From Anaerolineales bacterium (GTDB taxonomy: Bacteria > Chloroflexota > Anaerolineae > Anaerolineales > Villigracilaceae), in contig JACZJB010000226.1 in assembly GCA_014860805.1 (NCBI GenBank), positions 1 to 53,680 of the forward strand: a stretch of DNA of 53,680 bases, written 5' to 3'. Within the stretch, counting starts at the first letter, position 1, and every line of letters begins with the position of its first letter. Made by a program: the position numbers and the translations under genes. Of the stretch, positions 40,646-48,108 are shown in pieces. The notes beneath the pieces are model-generated. The model was not told the DNA's origin. It worked only from the letters and a program-made list of their open reading frames with translations, and ran no database searches.

Positions 40646-41665
40646 ATGAAAAAACTTGCTCCCATTATTATTTTATTCCTTGGCATAGCTGTTATTGCAA
40701 TCAGTTTCAGCGAACTCGAAACGATCATGCTGACCCTGAGGAAAGCACATTTGGGATTCTTCATCCTTGCCATTTTCATTCAATTGGTCTGGTTCATCAC
40801 CACAGGGCGCATGTACCAGTCCATTTTTCATTTGCTGGGAGTGCATGAGGGGATATTAACCTTGAGCCGCATTGCCACAGCTGCGAACTTTGTCAATGTA
40901 GTGGCGCCTACTGCGGGCGTGGGAGGAGTCGCGCTCTTCGCGTCAGAAGCGCGCAGGCGTGGACATCCCGCAGGCAAAGTTACTGTTGCCGCAGCCTTGT
41001 TCCTCCTGCTTGATCAAGCCGCATTTTTAGTCATCCTTGCATTGGGACTGATCGTGCTCGTCCGCCGCAACGACCTGAACGCCGGCGAAATTTCCGCTTC
41101 GTTTTTTCTGCTTTGCATTGCAATCACCTATGCTTTTGTTCTTTACCTCGGTTATCGCTCAGAGGAAAAGCTCGGCAGTGTGCTCGCAAGCATGGCGCGG
41201 ATGATCAACCGCCTGGTGAAATTCTTTCGCAAGAACGAATACCTGAGCGAGGTTCGCGCAAGATCGTATGCGCACGAAATTTCAGAAGGCTTTGCAGGGT
41301 TGACAGAAAAGCCGACAAGTTTGATCAGGCCTATTCTATGGGGGATTTTTAACAAAGGCTTGTTGATGCTGATTTTGATCTGCGCATTTTTATCTTTTGA
41401 AGTCTCATTTTCGGCAGGCACCATCATCGCAGGGTTTTCCCTCGCCTATCTTTTCCTGATCGTTTCACCTACGCCTTCGGGCATCGGTGTCGTGGAAGGT
41501 CTCATGCCGATTGCGCTGGCTTCGCTGAACGTAAACTGGAGTCAGGCTGTTCTCATCACATTGATCTATCGCACAATCACATTTTGGGTCCCGTTTGGGG
41601 TCGGTGCATGGGCGTTCCGCTCCCTGCACACGGGCGGCGAAGAACCATCAGTGCAAGCGGTGTAA
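40646..41665 (+). CDS. Flippase-like integral membrane protein (UPF0104/LPG synthase TM family), 339 aa
   Basis: About eight membrane helices. Family marks: AANFVNVVAPTAGVGGVALFASEARRRGHPAGKVTVAAAL and the C-terminal IVSPTPSGIGVVEGLM (P-x-P-x-G-x-G). These are lysylphosphatidylglycerol-synthase-TM-like proteins, linked in other bacteria to lipid or glycolipid export. ATG 46 in the string GTGATG is preferred; the GTG one codon earlier lies four bases from the -10 box. The MrfA-like helicase gene follows after eight bases. Confidence 0.85.
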   Translation: MKKLAPIIILFLGIAVIAISFSELETIMLTLRKAHLGFFILAIFIQLVWFITTGRMYQSIFHLLGVHEGILTLSRIATAANFVNVVAPTAGVGGVALFASEARRRGHPAGKVTVAAALFLLLDQAAFLVILALGLIVLVRRNDLNAGEISASFFLLCIAITYAFVLYLGYRSEEKLGSVLASMARMINRLVKFFRKNEYLSEVRARSYAHEISEGFAGLTEKPTSLIRPILWGIFNKGLLMLILICAFLSFEVSFSAGTIIAGFSLAYLFLIVSPTPSGIGVVEGLMPIALASLNVNWSQAVLITLIYRTITFWVPFGVGAWAFRSLHTGGEEPSVQAV

Positions 41666-41672
41666 ATAAACT

Positions 41673-44216
41673 TTGAACAGCCTTTCCGCTTTATTTGATT
41701 TTTGGAAACAGGACCCCGACACCGCGCCGAACTTTTTTGCCTGGCGGACAACTCCCGCGCGCGCCGCACAGACGCATCCCTTTCCGACCGATCTGCCTGA
41801 TACGCTTCGAGAGACATTATCCACCCGCAACATCCATTCGCTGTATTCCCATCAGTTCTCGGCATGGAATCAAACCCGAGCTGGTAAAAATATCATTCTT
41901 GCCACAGGCACCGCCAGCGGAAAGACTCTTTCGTACAACCTGCCCGTACTTTCGACAATGCTGCACAACCCTGAAGCGCGCGCATTGTATTTGTTTCCCA
42001 CAAAAGCTCTCGCACAAGATCAGTTATCCACACTTGCAAATCTGAAACTTGAAACGTGGCATCTGGCACCTGCCATTTACGATGGCGACACTCCCCAATC
42101 CAATCGTCCCTCCATTCGCAAAAATGCCCGTATCGTTTTGTCCAACCCTGACATGCTCCACACGGGTATTCTTCCGCACCACGCCAATTGGAGCGATTTC
42201 TTCTCCAATCTAAAATTCATCGTCATTGACGAGGCGCATACCTATCGCGGAGTTTTCGGGTCGCATGTTGCCAATGTCCTGCGCAGACTTAAACGCGTGG
42301 CAAGTTTCTACGGTGCAAAGCCGCAATTCATTCTGGCCTCTGCGACCATCGGCAATCCCAAAGAACTTGCTGAAAAATTGATCGAAGAAGAAGTTGCGCT
42401 TATTGACAATGACGGCTCTTCACGCGGCGAACGGCATTTCATCATCTACAACCCGCCCGTCACAGACGCGGCGCTTGGTTTGCGAAAAAGCGCCTTATTG
42501 GAAAGTGTGCGTCTTGCAAATCACCTGCTTGCGCGGGATATTCAATCCGTGGTGTTTGCAAGGACAAGACGAAGTGTGGAAATTATCCTCACCTATCTTC
42601 AAGGACATCATCCCGATTCTCCAATCGTAAATCGTAAATCGCAGATCGCAAATCAAATTCGCGGTTATCGCTCCGGCTATCTCCCCGCACAACGCCGCGA
42701 AATAGAACAAGGTTTGCGCGATGGCTCCGTCAAAACCGTAGTCGCCACGAATGCACTTGAACTGGGAATTGACATTGGCGGGCTTGGCGCGGCGATCCTC
42801 GTCGGGTATCCAGGCACCATCGCAAGCGCGAGACAGCAGTCAGGGCGGGCGGGACGCGGCGATGCTCCAGCGCTGTCTTTGCTGGTCGCGTCGCCCAATC
42901 CGCTCGACCAGTTCCTCGCGCATCACCCTGAATATTTCTTCGGCAGTTCGCCAGAGATGGCATTGGTGAATCCGAATCATCTTTTGATCCTTCTTGAACA
43001 TTTGCGCTGCGCCCTGTTTGAATTGCCATTTCAAAAAGGCGAAGGCTTTGGCAGCATCTCCGACGAGCTGCTTGATGAATATCTTGAGTTCCTCGTTGCC
43101 AATCAGGAATCGCATTTTTCCAATGAAAAATATTATTGGATGAAAGACGCTTATCCTGCCGCGAATATTTCACTGCGTTCCGCTTCGCCTCAAAGTTTTG
43201 TGCTGCAAGCCGCGGCGGAAGATGGCCGCCCGATTACCATCGGCACTGTGGATGGCGAGTCTGCCATGTGGATGATCCACCCGGGCGCAATTTACATGCA
43301 CGAGGCGCAGCAATATTTTGTGCAGGAACTCAATCTCGAAAATCATGTTGCCCAGCTTGTGCCCGTCGGTTTGGATTACTACACCGAAGCACAGCGTCGT
43401 TCTGAAATCCAGGTTCTATCCGTCAATGAAAATTCCGCGGCGCAAGGCTGTGAAAAAAGTTACGGCGAAATCCAGGTCATCACACAGGTGGCGGGTTTCC
43501 GCAAGATCCGCTGGTTCACGTACGAGACCCTGGGACAGGAACCGCTGGACCTGCCTCCTTCCGAATTGCAGACGACCGGCTACTGGCTCACTCTTTCCGA
43601 AGAGACTCTCGCACATCTGCGCGATGCTGGCATTTGGACCAACGACCCAAATGACTACGGCCCCGGCTGGCAAAAGATTCGACTCGCTGTCAGAAAACGG
43701 GACCAGTTCAAATGTCAGGTATGCGGCGCGGTCGAATCCACGCGCGAACATGATGTGCATCACAAGATTCCCTTCCGCGCCTTCATCCAAAATGGAGTCA
43801 TTAACCGTGAACAGGCGAATCGTTTGGAAAATCTCACCACGCTTTGCAGCAGCTGTCATCACAAAGTGGAACAGAATGTCCGCATCCGCAGCGGGCTGGG
43901 TGGACTTGGATTTGTGCTTGGCAACCTTGCGCCATTGTTTTTGATGTGCGATCCCCGCGATCTCGGAGTCTTTTCCGAACCTGCATGGTCGGCAGTGGAA
44001 GGTTTGCCATCCGTCGTTCTGTATGATCTTGTGCCTGCGGGGATTGGTTTCAGCCAAAAGTTATTTGAAATTCATGATGAGTTAATTCAACGCGCATTTG
44101 AGCTGGTAAGTCAGTGCGAATGCGAAGACGGCTGTCCATCCTGCGTGGGACCGGGCGGTGAAAACGGATATGGGGGCAAAGCGGAAACACTGGCAATTTT
44201 GAAGGAAATCATTTAG
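41673..44216 (+). CDS. DEAD/DEAH-box helicase (YprA/MrfA type) with inserted HNH nuclease domain, 847 aa
   Basis: SF2 helicase: Walker A ATGTASGKT (77-85), DEAH (186-189), SATIGNP, and motif VI QQSGRAGRGD (388-397). The C-terminal MrfA/DUF1998-like zinc site is C815-x-C817-x3-C821-x2-C824 (CECEDGCPSC). Between them, residues 667-735 form an HNH domain: C681-x2-C684, HDVHH (693-697), N720 and C725-x2-C728-H729. MrfA of Bacillus repairs mitomycin damage and lacks an HNH, so this is a helicase-nuclease fusion by insertion. Residues about 318-329 are encoded by a heptanucleotide repeat. TTG 41673 is the first possible start (stop two codons upstream); no good ribosome site. Confidence 0.88.
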   Translation: MNSLSALFDFWKQDPDTAPNFFAWRTTPARAAQTHPFPTDLPDTLRETLSTRNIHSLYSHQFSAWNQTRAGKNIILATGTASGKTLSYNLPVLSTMLHNPEARALYLFPTKALAQDQLSTLANLKLETWHLAPAIYDGDTPQSNRPSIRKNARIVLSNPDMLHTGILPHHANWSDFFSNLKFIVIDEAHTYRGVFGSHVANVLRRLKRVASFYGAKPQFILASATIGNPKELAEKLIEEEVALIDNDGSSRGERHFIIYNPPVTDAALGLRKSALLESVRLANHLLARDIQSVVFARTRRSVEIILTYLQGHHPDSPIVNRKSQIANQIRGYRSGYLPAQRREIEQGLRDGSVKTVVATNALELGIDIGGLGAAILVGYPGTIASARQQSGRAGRGDAPALSLLVASPNPLDQFLAHHPEYFFGSSPEMALVNPNHLLILLEHLRCALFELPFQKGEGFGSISDELLDEYLEFLVANQESHFSNEKYYWMKDAYPAANISLRSASPQSFVLQAAAEDGRPITIGTVDGESAMWMIHPGAIYMHEAQQYFVQELNLENHVAQLVPVGLDYYTEAQRRSEIQVLSVNENSAAQGCEKSYGEIQVITQVAGFRKIRWFTYETLGQEPLDLPPSELQTTGYWLTLSEETLAHLRDAGIWTNDPNDYGPGWQKIRLAVRKRDQFKCQVCGAVESTREHDVHHKIPFRAFIQNGVINREQANRLENLTTLCSSCHHKVEQNVRIRSGLGGLGFVLGNLAPLFLMCDPRDLGVFSEPAWSAVEGLPSVVLYDLVPAGIGFSQKLFEIHDELIQRAFELVSQCECEDGCPSCVGPGGENGYGGKAETLAILKEII
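42623..42657. repeat. Five-unit heptanucleotide repeat inside the helicase gene
   Basis: AATCGTA, AATCGTA, AATCGCA, GATCGCA, AATCAAA in 7-base phase. Same unit family as 23942-23969. Encodes NRKSQIANQ within the second RecA-like domain. Confidence 0.85.
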
Positions 44217-44223
44217 GAGAAAA

Positions 44224-45450
44224 ATGTCTCATCGCAAAGATATCACCCTGCTTTTTGCAACCCGCATCATCCGCCTGTTTTGTTACGGGTTTCTCTCTGT
44301 TGTCCTTGTGCTCTACCTGGCTGAAACAGGCCTCACCGAAAAACAGATCGGCTTGCTGTTCACCTTTACGCTTGCAGGCGATGCGGGCATTTCGCTCTGG
44401 CTCACCACCCATGCAGATGGGTTCGGCCGCAAGCGCACCCTGCTGATCGGTGCATTGCTGATGCTGGGCGCAGGGATAATTTTCATCCTGACAAACAACA
44501 TCGTCATCCTGATGGCCGCCGCCATTATCGGAGTCATCAGCCCAAGCGGCAACGAGATCGGACCCTTCCTTTCCGTGGAACAGGCGGGACTTTCGCAGCT
44601 TGTGTCAAACGAGTCACGCACGAAAATCTTCGCGTGGTACAACCTCGTCGGTTCATTCTCCACGGCGACCGGCGCGCTTGCCGGCGGCTGGCTGGCGCAA
44701 ATCTTCCAATTCAACGGCTCCTCCGCGCTGGAAGCTTATCGCTTCATTTTGATGGGATATGCCCTTGGCGGCTTCTTCCTGACAATTCTTTTTCTATCCG
44801 TATCTCCAGCCATTGAAGTTACAAAAACAGCCGCCGAAGTCAACGTCAAAAGATTGTTTGGTTTGCACAAATCACAAAAAGTGGTCATCAAACTCAGTAT
44901 GTTGTTCGCGCTGGACGCCTTTGCCGGCGGCCTCATCGTACAAAGTATGATCGCGTATTGGTTTCATATAAAATTTGGGGTCGACTCTGGAGTACTTGGC
45001 AGCATTTTCTTCTTTGCCAACGTCCTCGCCGGGATTTCAGCATTATTGGCAGTGAAAATCGCGGAAAAGATCGGCCTCATCAACACGATGGTCTTCACAC
45101 ACATTCCATCCAACATTCTGTTGATGCTCGTGCCGCTGATGCCGTCCCTGCCTCTCGCCATCGGGATTCTGCTCCTGCGCTTCAGCATCTCACAAATGGA
45201 TGTACCAACGCGTCAATCCTACACGATGGCTGTTGTGGCGCCAGACGAACGGTCCGCCGCTGCCGGAGTAACAGCTATTGCGCGTTCCGTCGGTGCCGCC
45301 ATTTCTCCCTCACTGACGGGCATCTTTTTCAGTGTTCCCATATTATTCAGCGCGCCTTTTTTCCTTGCCGGCGGGCTTAAGATTGTTTATGATCTTTTGT
45401 TGTACAGGGAATTTCGTTCCATCAAACCACCGGAAGAAAACCAAAGCTAA
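44224..45450 (+). CDS. Major facilitator superfamily transporter, 408 aa
   Basis: Twelve predicted helices. The loop after helix 2 carries the MFS motif A form WLTTHADGFGRKRTLLIGALLML; the second half starts near VVIKLSMLFALDAFAGG. SPSGNEIGPFLSVEQAGLSQLV between helices 4 and 5 is typical of MFS_1 members of unknown substrate. AGGAG seven bases after the helicase stop. A cupin protein follows after 12 bases. Confidence 0.88.
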   Translation: MSHRKDITLLFATRIIRLFCYGFLSVVLVLYLAETGLTEKQIGLLFTFTLAGDAGISLWLTTHADGFGRKRTLLIGALLMLGAGIIFILTNNIVILMAAAIIGVISPSGNEIGPFLSVEQAGLSQLVSNESRTKIFAWYNLVGSFSTATGALAGGWLAQIFQFNGSSALEAYRFILMGYALGGFFLTILFLSVSPAIEVTKTAAEVNVKRLFGLHKSQKVVIKLSMLFALDAFAGGLIVQSMIAYWFHIKFGVDSGVLGSIFFFANVLAGISALLAVKIAEKIGLINTMVFTHIPSNILLMLVPLMPSLPLAIGILLLRFSISQMDVPTRQSYTMAVVAPDERSAAAGVTAIARSVGAAISPSLTGIFFSVPILFSAPFFLAGGLKIVYDLLLYREFRSIKPPEENQS

Positions 45451-45462
45451 ATTGGAGGACGT

Positions 45463-45786
45463 ATGTCAACTGCACCACATTCACAGATTTTAAAACTCAG
45501 CGAAATGGCCGCCTATCAGGAAGGCTCCGTGGTCAGCCGCCAAATCACCAAATCGGATGGAGGTAACGTCACCCTTTTTGCCTTTGACACAAATCAGGGA
45601 TTAAGCGAGCACACCGCACCTTTCGATGCGCTGGTTAATATCCTCGAAGGCGAAGCGGAAGTGACGATTTCCGGCAAGCCGTTTCAGCTAAAAGCGGGGG
45701 ATGCGATCATCATGCCTGCCAACGAACCGCATGCATTGAAAGCTGTTCAAAAATTCAAAATGCTCTTGACGATGATCCGCGCATGA
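45463..45786 (+). CDS. Small cupin-domain protein, 107 aa
   Basis: Single cupin barrel. Motif 1 reads GLSEHTAPFDALVNILEGEAEVTI (G-x5-H...E-G with the first His kept), motif 2 reads LKAGDAIIMPANEPHALKA (G-D-x-P-x2-x2-H). Most metal ligands are present, so it may bind a metal. TTGGAGG precedes ATG. Small cupins like this often act as sensors or hydrolases; the substrate is unknown. Same transcript as the MFS gene, ends at the terminator 45789-45823. Confidence 0.85.
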   Translation: MSTAPHSQILKLSEMAAYQEGSVVSRQITKSDGGNVTLFAFDTNQGLSEHTAPFDALVNILEGEAEVTISGKPFQLKAGDAIIMPANEPHALKAVQKFKMLLTMIRA

Positions 45787-45788
45787 AC

Positions 45789-45823
45789 AAAATACGGTCA
45801 CTTCGATAAGTGACCGTATTTTT
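45789..45823. terminator. Bidirectional terminator
   Basis: 15-bp stem AAAATACGGTCACTT / AAGTGACCGTATTTT (45789-45803, 45808-45822) with CGAT loop; convergent with surE. Confidence 0.93.
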
Positions 45824-46637
45824 ATGCTCGAAAGTAGTTCTCCAAATCGTTCAGGTCAACCCGTGCAGTCATATCCAGATTGATGGGCGTGACTGCCACC
45901 ATGCATTTCTTTCGCAGGACATATACATCCGTGCCTTCGGGTTCATGGTCAATCGTGCTATCGTGACGATATGAGATCGAGCCGGGTAAATCCCACGATT
46001 CTCTTTCAACAGGGATGGGCTCATAGTATCGGTGGCGTGAAAGCCTCGCCATTTGCCACTCCGTTTCAGGCGTGGCATGAGCCGGTACTTCCACTTTGAT
46101 CAAATCCACACCGGTGGAAAGTTTTTTTTCCAAAAGCAGTTTTGCAAAATAACGGGTGAAATAACCCGCTGCTTTAAAGTCGATCTCCTCCGAATGACTC
46201 AGGTGAAAATGTGTCTCCGTCTGAAGCGAGACAGCCATGGAAGGGAAGCCCAGAGAAGCCGCTTCCATGGCCGCCCCAACCGTTCCAGAAATCGTGATGC
46301 CCAGACCGACATTTTCGCCATAATTGATTCCTGAAACGACAAGATCCGGCTTGTGCGGAACGATCTCCAAAAGACCATGCAAGACAGCCTGGGCCGGGGA
46401 GCCGCCAACAGCATATACGCTCCATTCCTGACCGTTGACCTGCACCTGCACCTTTTTTATGATCCCATCTGACGTGCTGGGCAAACTGCGACCCATGCCA
46501 GTGGATTGTTCACGCGGCGCCGCCACGGTGACATACCCGATTTTGGATAATTCACTTGCGGCCGCCCATAGACCCGGGGAACGGATGCCATCGTCGTTTG
46601 TCAGCAGGATATGAGGTTTTTTCTTTGTCATAGTCAT
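45822..46637 (-). CDS. surE: 5'/3'-nucleotidase SurE, 271 aa
   Basis: Metal-dependent nucleoside monophosphatase of stationary-phase survival. ILLTNDDGIRSPGL has the NDDG metal site; APREQSTGMGRS and VSGINYGENVG complete the site; ISGTVGAAMEA follows. The C-terminal part (RHDSTIDHEPEGTDVYVLRKKCMVAVTPINLD) is normal. Two ATGs compete: 46637, only two bases after a TATAAT box, and 46631, eight bases after it; if transcription starts at the usual distance, 46631 is the first translated codon. No Shine-Dalgarno for either. Confidence 0.93.
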   Translation of the reverse strand: MTMTKKKPHILLTNDDGIRSPGLWAAASELSKIGYVTVAAPREQSTGMGRSLPSTSDGIIKKVQVQVNGQEWSVYAVGGSPAQAVLHGLLEIVPHKPDLVVSGINYGENVGLGITISGTVGAAMEAASLGFPSMAVSLQTETHFHLSHSEEIDFKAAGYFTRYFAKLLLEKKLSTGVDLIKVEVPAHATPETEWQMARLSRHRYYEPIPVERESWDLPGSISYRHDSTIDHEPEGTDVYVLRKKCMVAVTPINLDMTARVDLNDLENYFRA

Positions 46638-46645
46638 CCATTATA

Positions 46646-46679
46646 AACAAAAGAAGCGGAGATTTCCGCTTCTTTTGTT
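46646..46679 (-). terminator. Terminator of tRNA-Arg
   Basis: 15-bp stem AACAAAAGAAGCGGA / TCCGCTTCTTTTGTT (46646-46660, 46665-46679) with a 4-base loop. On minus it is followed directly by the surE -10 box (46640-46645). Confidence 0.88.
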
Positions 46680-46680
46680 A

Positions 46681-46757
46681 TGGTGCTCCCGGCAGGATTC
46701 GAACCTGCGACCTATTGCTCCGCAAGCAAGCGCTCTAATCCACTGAGCTACGGAAGC
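46681..46757 (-). tRNA. tRNA-Arg (anticodon GCG), CCA encoded
   Basis: Acceptor GCTTCCG / CGGGAGC, D arm GCTC...GAGC, anticodon loop TTGCGGA, T arm GCAGG-TTCGAAT-CCTGC, discriminator A and encoded CCA (46681-46683). Position 34 is G and not A, so CGC/CGU decoding would not use inosine. The first pair of the anticodon stem (C-T) is a mismatch. Confidence 0.9.
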
Positions 46758-46775
46758 GTTTTTTGTGCGGGTGGT

Positions 46776-46804
46776 ATTTTACTGTAATGTAGGGGGGCGG
46801 TCAA
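46776..46804 (-). promoter_or_regulatory. Promoter of tRNA-Arg
   Basis: On minus: TTGACC (46799-46804), 17 bp, TAAAAT (46776-46781). About 12 bases of leader to the tRNA. Confidence 0.7.
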
Positions 46805-46809
46805 GGTGC

Positions 46810-46838
46810 TTGACTGACTTGGGGCATCACAGTAAAAT
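46810..46838 (+). promoter_or_regulatory. Promoter of tRNA-Gly
   Basis: TTGACT (46810-46815), 17 bp, TAAAAT (46833-46838); start expected near 46845, just before the tRNA. Back-to-back with the tRNA-Arg promoter, -35 boxes five bases apart. Confidence 0.75.
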
Positions 46839-46847
46839 CGGGTTCTC

Positions 46848-46919
46848 GCGGGAGTCGCCAAGTGGTAAGGCATCAGCCTTCCAAGCTGATATTCGTGGGT
46901 TCGAATCCCATCTCCCGCT
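46848..46919 (+). tRNA. tRNA-Gly (anticodon UCC)
   Basis: Acceptor GCGGGAG / CTCCCGC, anticodon arm TCAGC-CTTCCAA-GCTGA, T arm GTGGG-TTCGAAT-CCCAT, discriminator T. CCA not encoded. Confidence 0.95.
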
Positions 46920-46923
46920 CTGT

Positions 46924-46986
46924 TTAGCGGTTAGCGATTAGCGTTTTGCAAATTTTGTAGTAACGCTACCTGCTAATCGCTAATCG
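46924..46986. repeat. Heptanucleotide repeats in inverted orientation between two tRNAs
   Basis: TTAGCGG, TTAGCGA, TTAGCGT (46924-46944) and CTAATCG twice (46973-46986). The two blocks are partly complementary (GATTAGCG with CGCTAATC), so the RNA can fold to a hairpin between the tRNAs. Confidence 0.75.
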
Positions 46987-46991
46987 TTTTA

Positions 46992-47064
46992 GGGCCCGTG
47001 GCGCAGCGGTTAGCGCAGGCGACTCATAATCGCTTGGTCGCAGGTTCGAATCCTGCCGGGCCCA
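46992..47064 (+). tRNA. tRNA with CAU anticodon, probably tRNA-Ile2
   Basis: Acceptor GGGCCCG / CGGGCCC, anticodon arm GGCGA-CTCATAA-TCGCT, T arm GCAGG-TTCGAAT-CCTGC, discriminator A. The arm and variable region GCGACTCATAATCGCTTGG match E. coli tRNA-Ile2, whose C34 becomes lysidine through TilS. Elongator tRNA-Met is the alternative. CCA not encoded. Confidence 0.9.
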
Positions 47065-47127
47065 CTAGTTTTACCGCAGCCTTATGTTTTTTGAATTTCG
47101 TCGAGCTGTAGATAAAATTTCATTTGC

Positions 47128-47171
47128 TTAATCAACCGTCCCGAAGAACGAGGCGGTTGATTAATTTTTAA
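47128..47171. terminator. Bidirectional terminator
   Basis: 11-bp arms TTAATCAACCG (47128-47138) / CGGTTGATTAA (47154-47164), 15-base loop, then TTTTTAA. Ends the tRNA unit (plus) and the lipoprotein gene (minus). Confidence 0.8.
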
Positions 47172-47869
47172 GGGGTGCAAGTGACGGGAAAGGTCACCTG
47201 GTTAACTTGTTCGCTTGGAGCAAGGATCACGAGTTTTACCCAGTAATCACCGGGGGCGTTAATTTGGTAATACTCGTTGATGATTTGTGTGCCTGCCTCT
47301 TCATAAACCATTGCTCCTTCATTCGATGATACGCCGGTGCTAACTTCCCAGCGCCATTTCAACAAGGTTGGTCCATCAGCGGTAATTTTCGCTTCAAAGA
47401 AAACAGTTTGTGGGAATTGTCCACAGCCAACAACAATGCGGTTTGGTTCGACGCGCAGGTCAACTTTGGTAATGTTGACAAATGGAGGCTGCGCAACTTG
47501 CAGTTCGCTGGTTGGCGACTGCGGCTGAGTGACGTCTGCTGAAATCCAGCAGAAGCCGCCAGGCTTGCCGGGATCCTGAACATACCACCAGGTAAATGCT
47601 TCGTTGCGCCCAACGGCTGTAAGTATTTGTCCCTGGGAAAATTCATTGACAAGTTGATATACCGTCCCCGGGCCATTTCGACAATTCACCAATTCATTGA
47701 TCACTGTCAATTTCACCCGTATGGGTGTTGGGGTGGGGGTGATGCTGGGAATGACAGGAATATTTGTTGAAGTTGAAATGGGGATAGTTGGCAAAACTGC
47801 GGGCGTAGAACGGCTACACGCCATTAAGATAATGGATATTAGCCCTGTAAGCAGAGCAATGCGTTTCAT
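47168..47869 (-). CDS. SH3b-domain lipoprotein, 233 aa
   Basis: Signal peptide with lipobox SIILMACSRS, a Thr/Pro-rich linker (PSITPTPTPI), then a bacterial SH3 domain (NELVNCRNGPGTVYQLVNEFSQGQILTAVGRN...WWYVQDPGKPGGFCWI) and a C-terminal beta-rich domain (from FVNITKVDLRVEPN, ending FPVTCTP). SH3b domains often bind peptidoglycan. I chose ATG 47869 with AGGAGG over an in-frame ATG 10 codons upstream. Third lipoprotein of this linker type in the window. Confidence 0.82.
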   Translation of the reverse strand: MKRIALLTGLISIILMACSRSTPAVLPTIPISTSTNIPVIPSITPTPTPIRVKLTVINELVNCRNGPGTVYQLVNEFSQGQILTAVGRNEAFTWWYVQDPGKPGGFCWISADVTQPQSPTSELQVAQPPFVNITKVDLRVEPNRIVVGCGQFPQTVFFEAKITADGPTLLKWRWEVSTGVSSNEGAMVYEEAGTQIINEYYQINAPGDYWVKLVILAPSEQVNQVTFPVTCTP

Positions 47870-48108
47870 GAGTTCCTCCTTTTTCGTAATGGATATCAAA
47901 TCCCATCGGCGTTGGGCAATGCTGATAATCCATCGGAATCCTCACGGGTTCCACTATGCTTAACTATAAGCTAAACCATATGTTGCGATTCTTGAGAAAA
48001 TTAGTACTAAAGGGTGGTATCTGCCCAGCAAGTATGGACAAAACTTGCTCACTTCAAGGCAAACAACAGAACAAAGATCGACGTTCGTTAAAGTTAATTC
48101 TCTTCCAT

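Noticed and set aside
43416-44057. 213-aa minus frame inside the helicase
   Set aside because: Antisense shadow of the HNH and zinc-site region, which is clearly coding on plus.
46924-46986. att site of an integrated element next to tRNA genes
   Set aside because: No integrase, no duplicated tRNA 3' end, and the repeats have a 7-bp period as elsewhere in the window.
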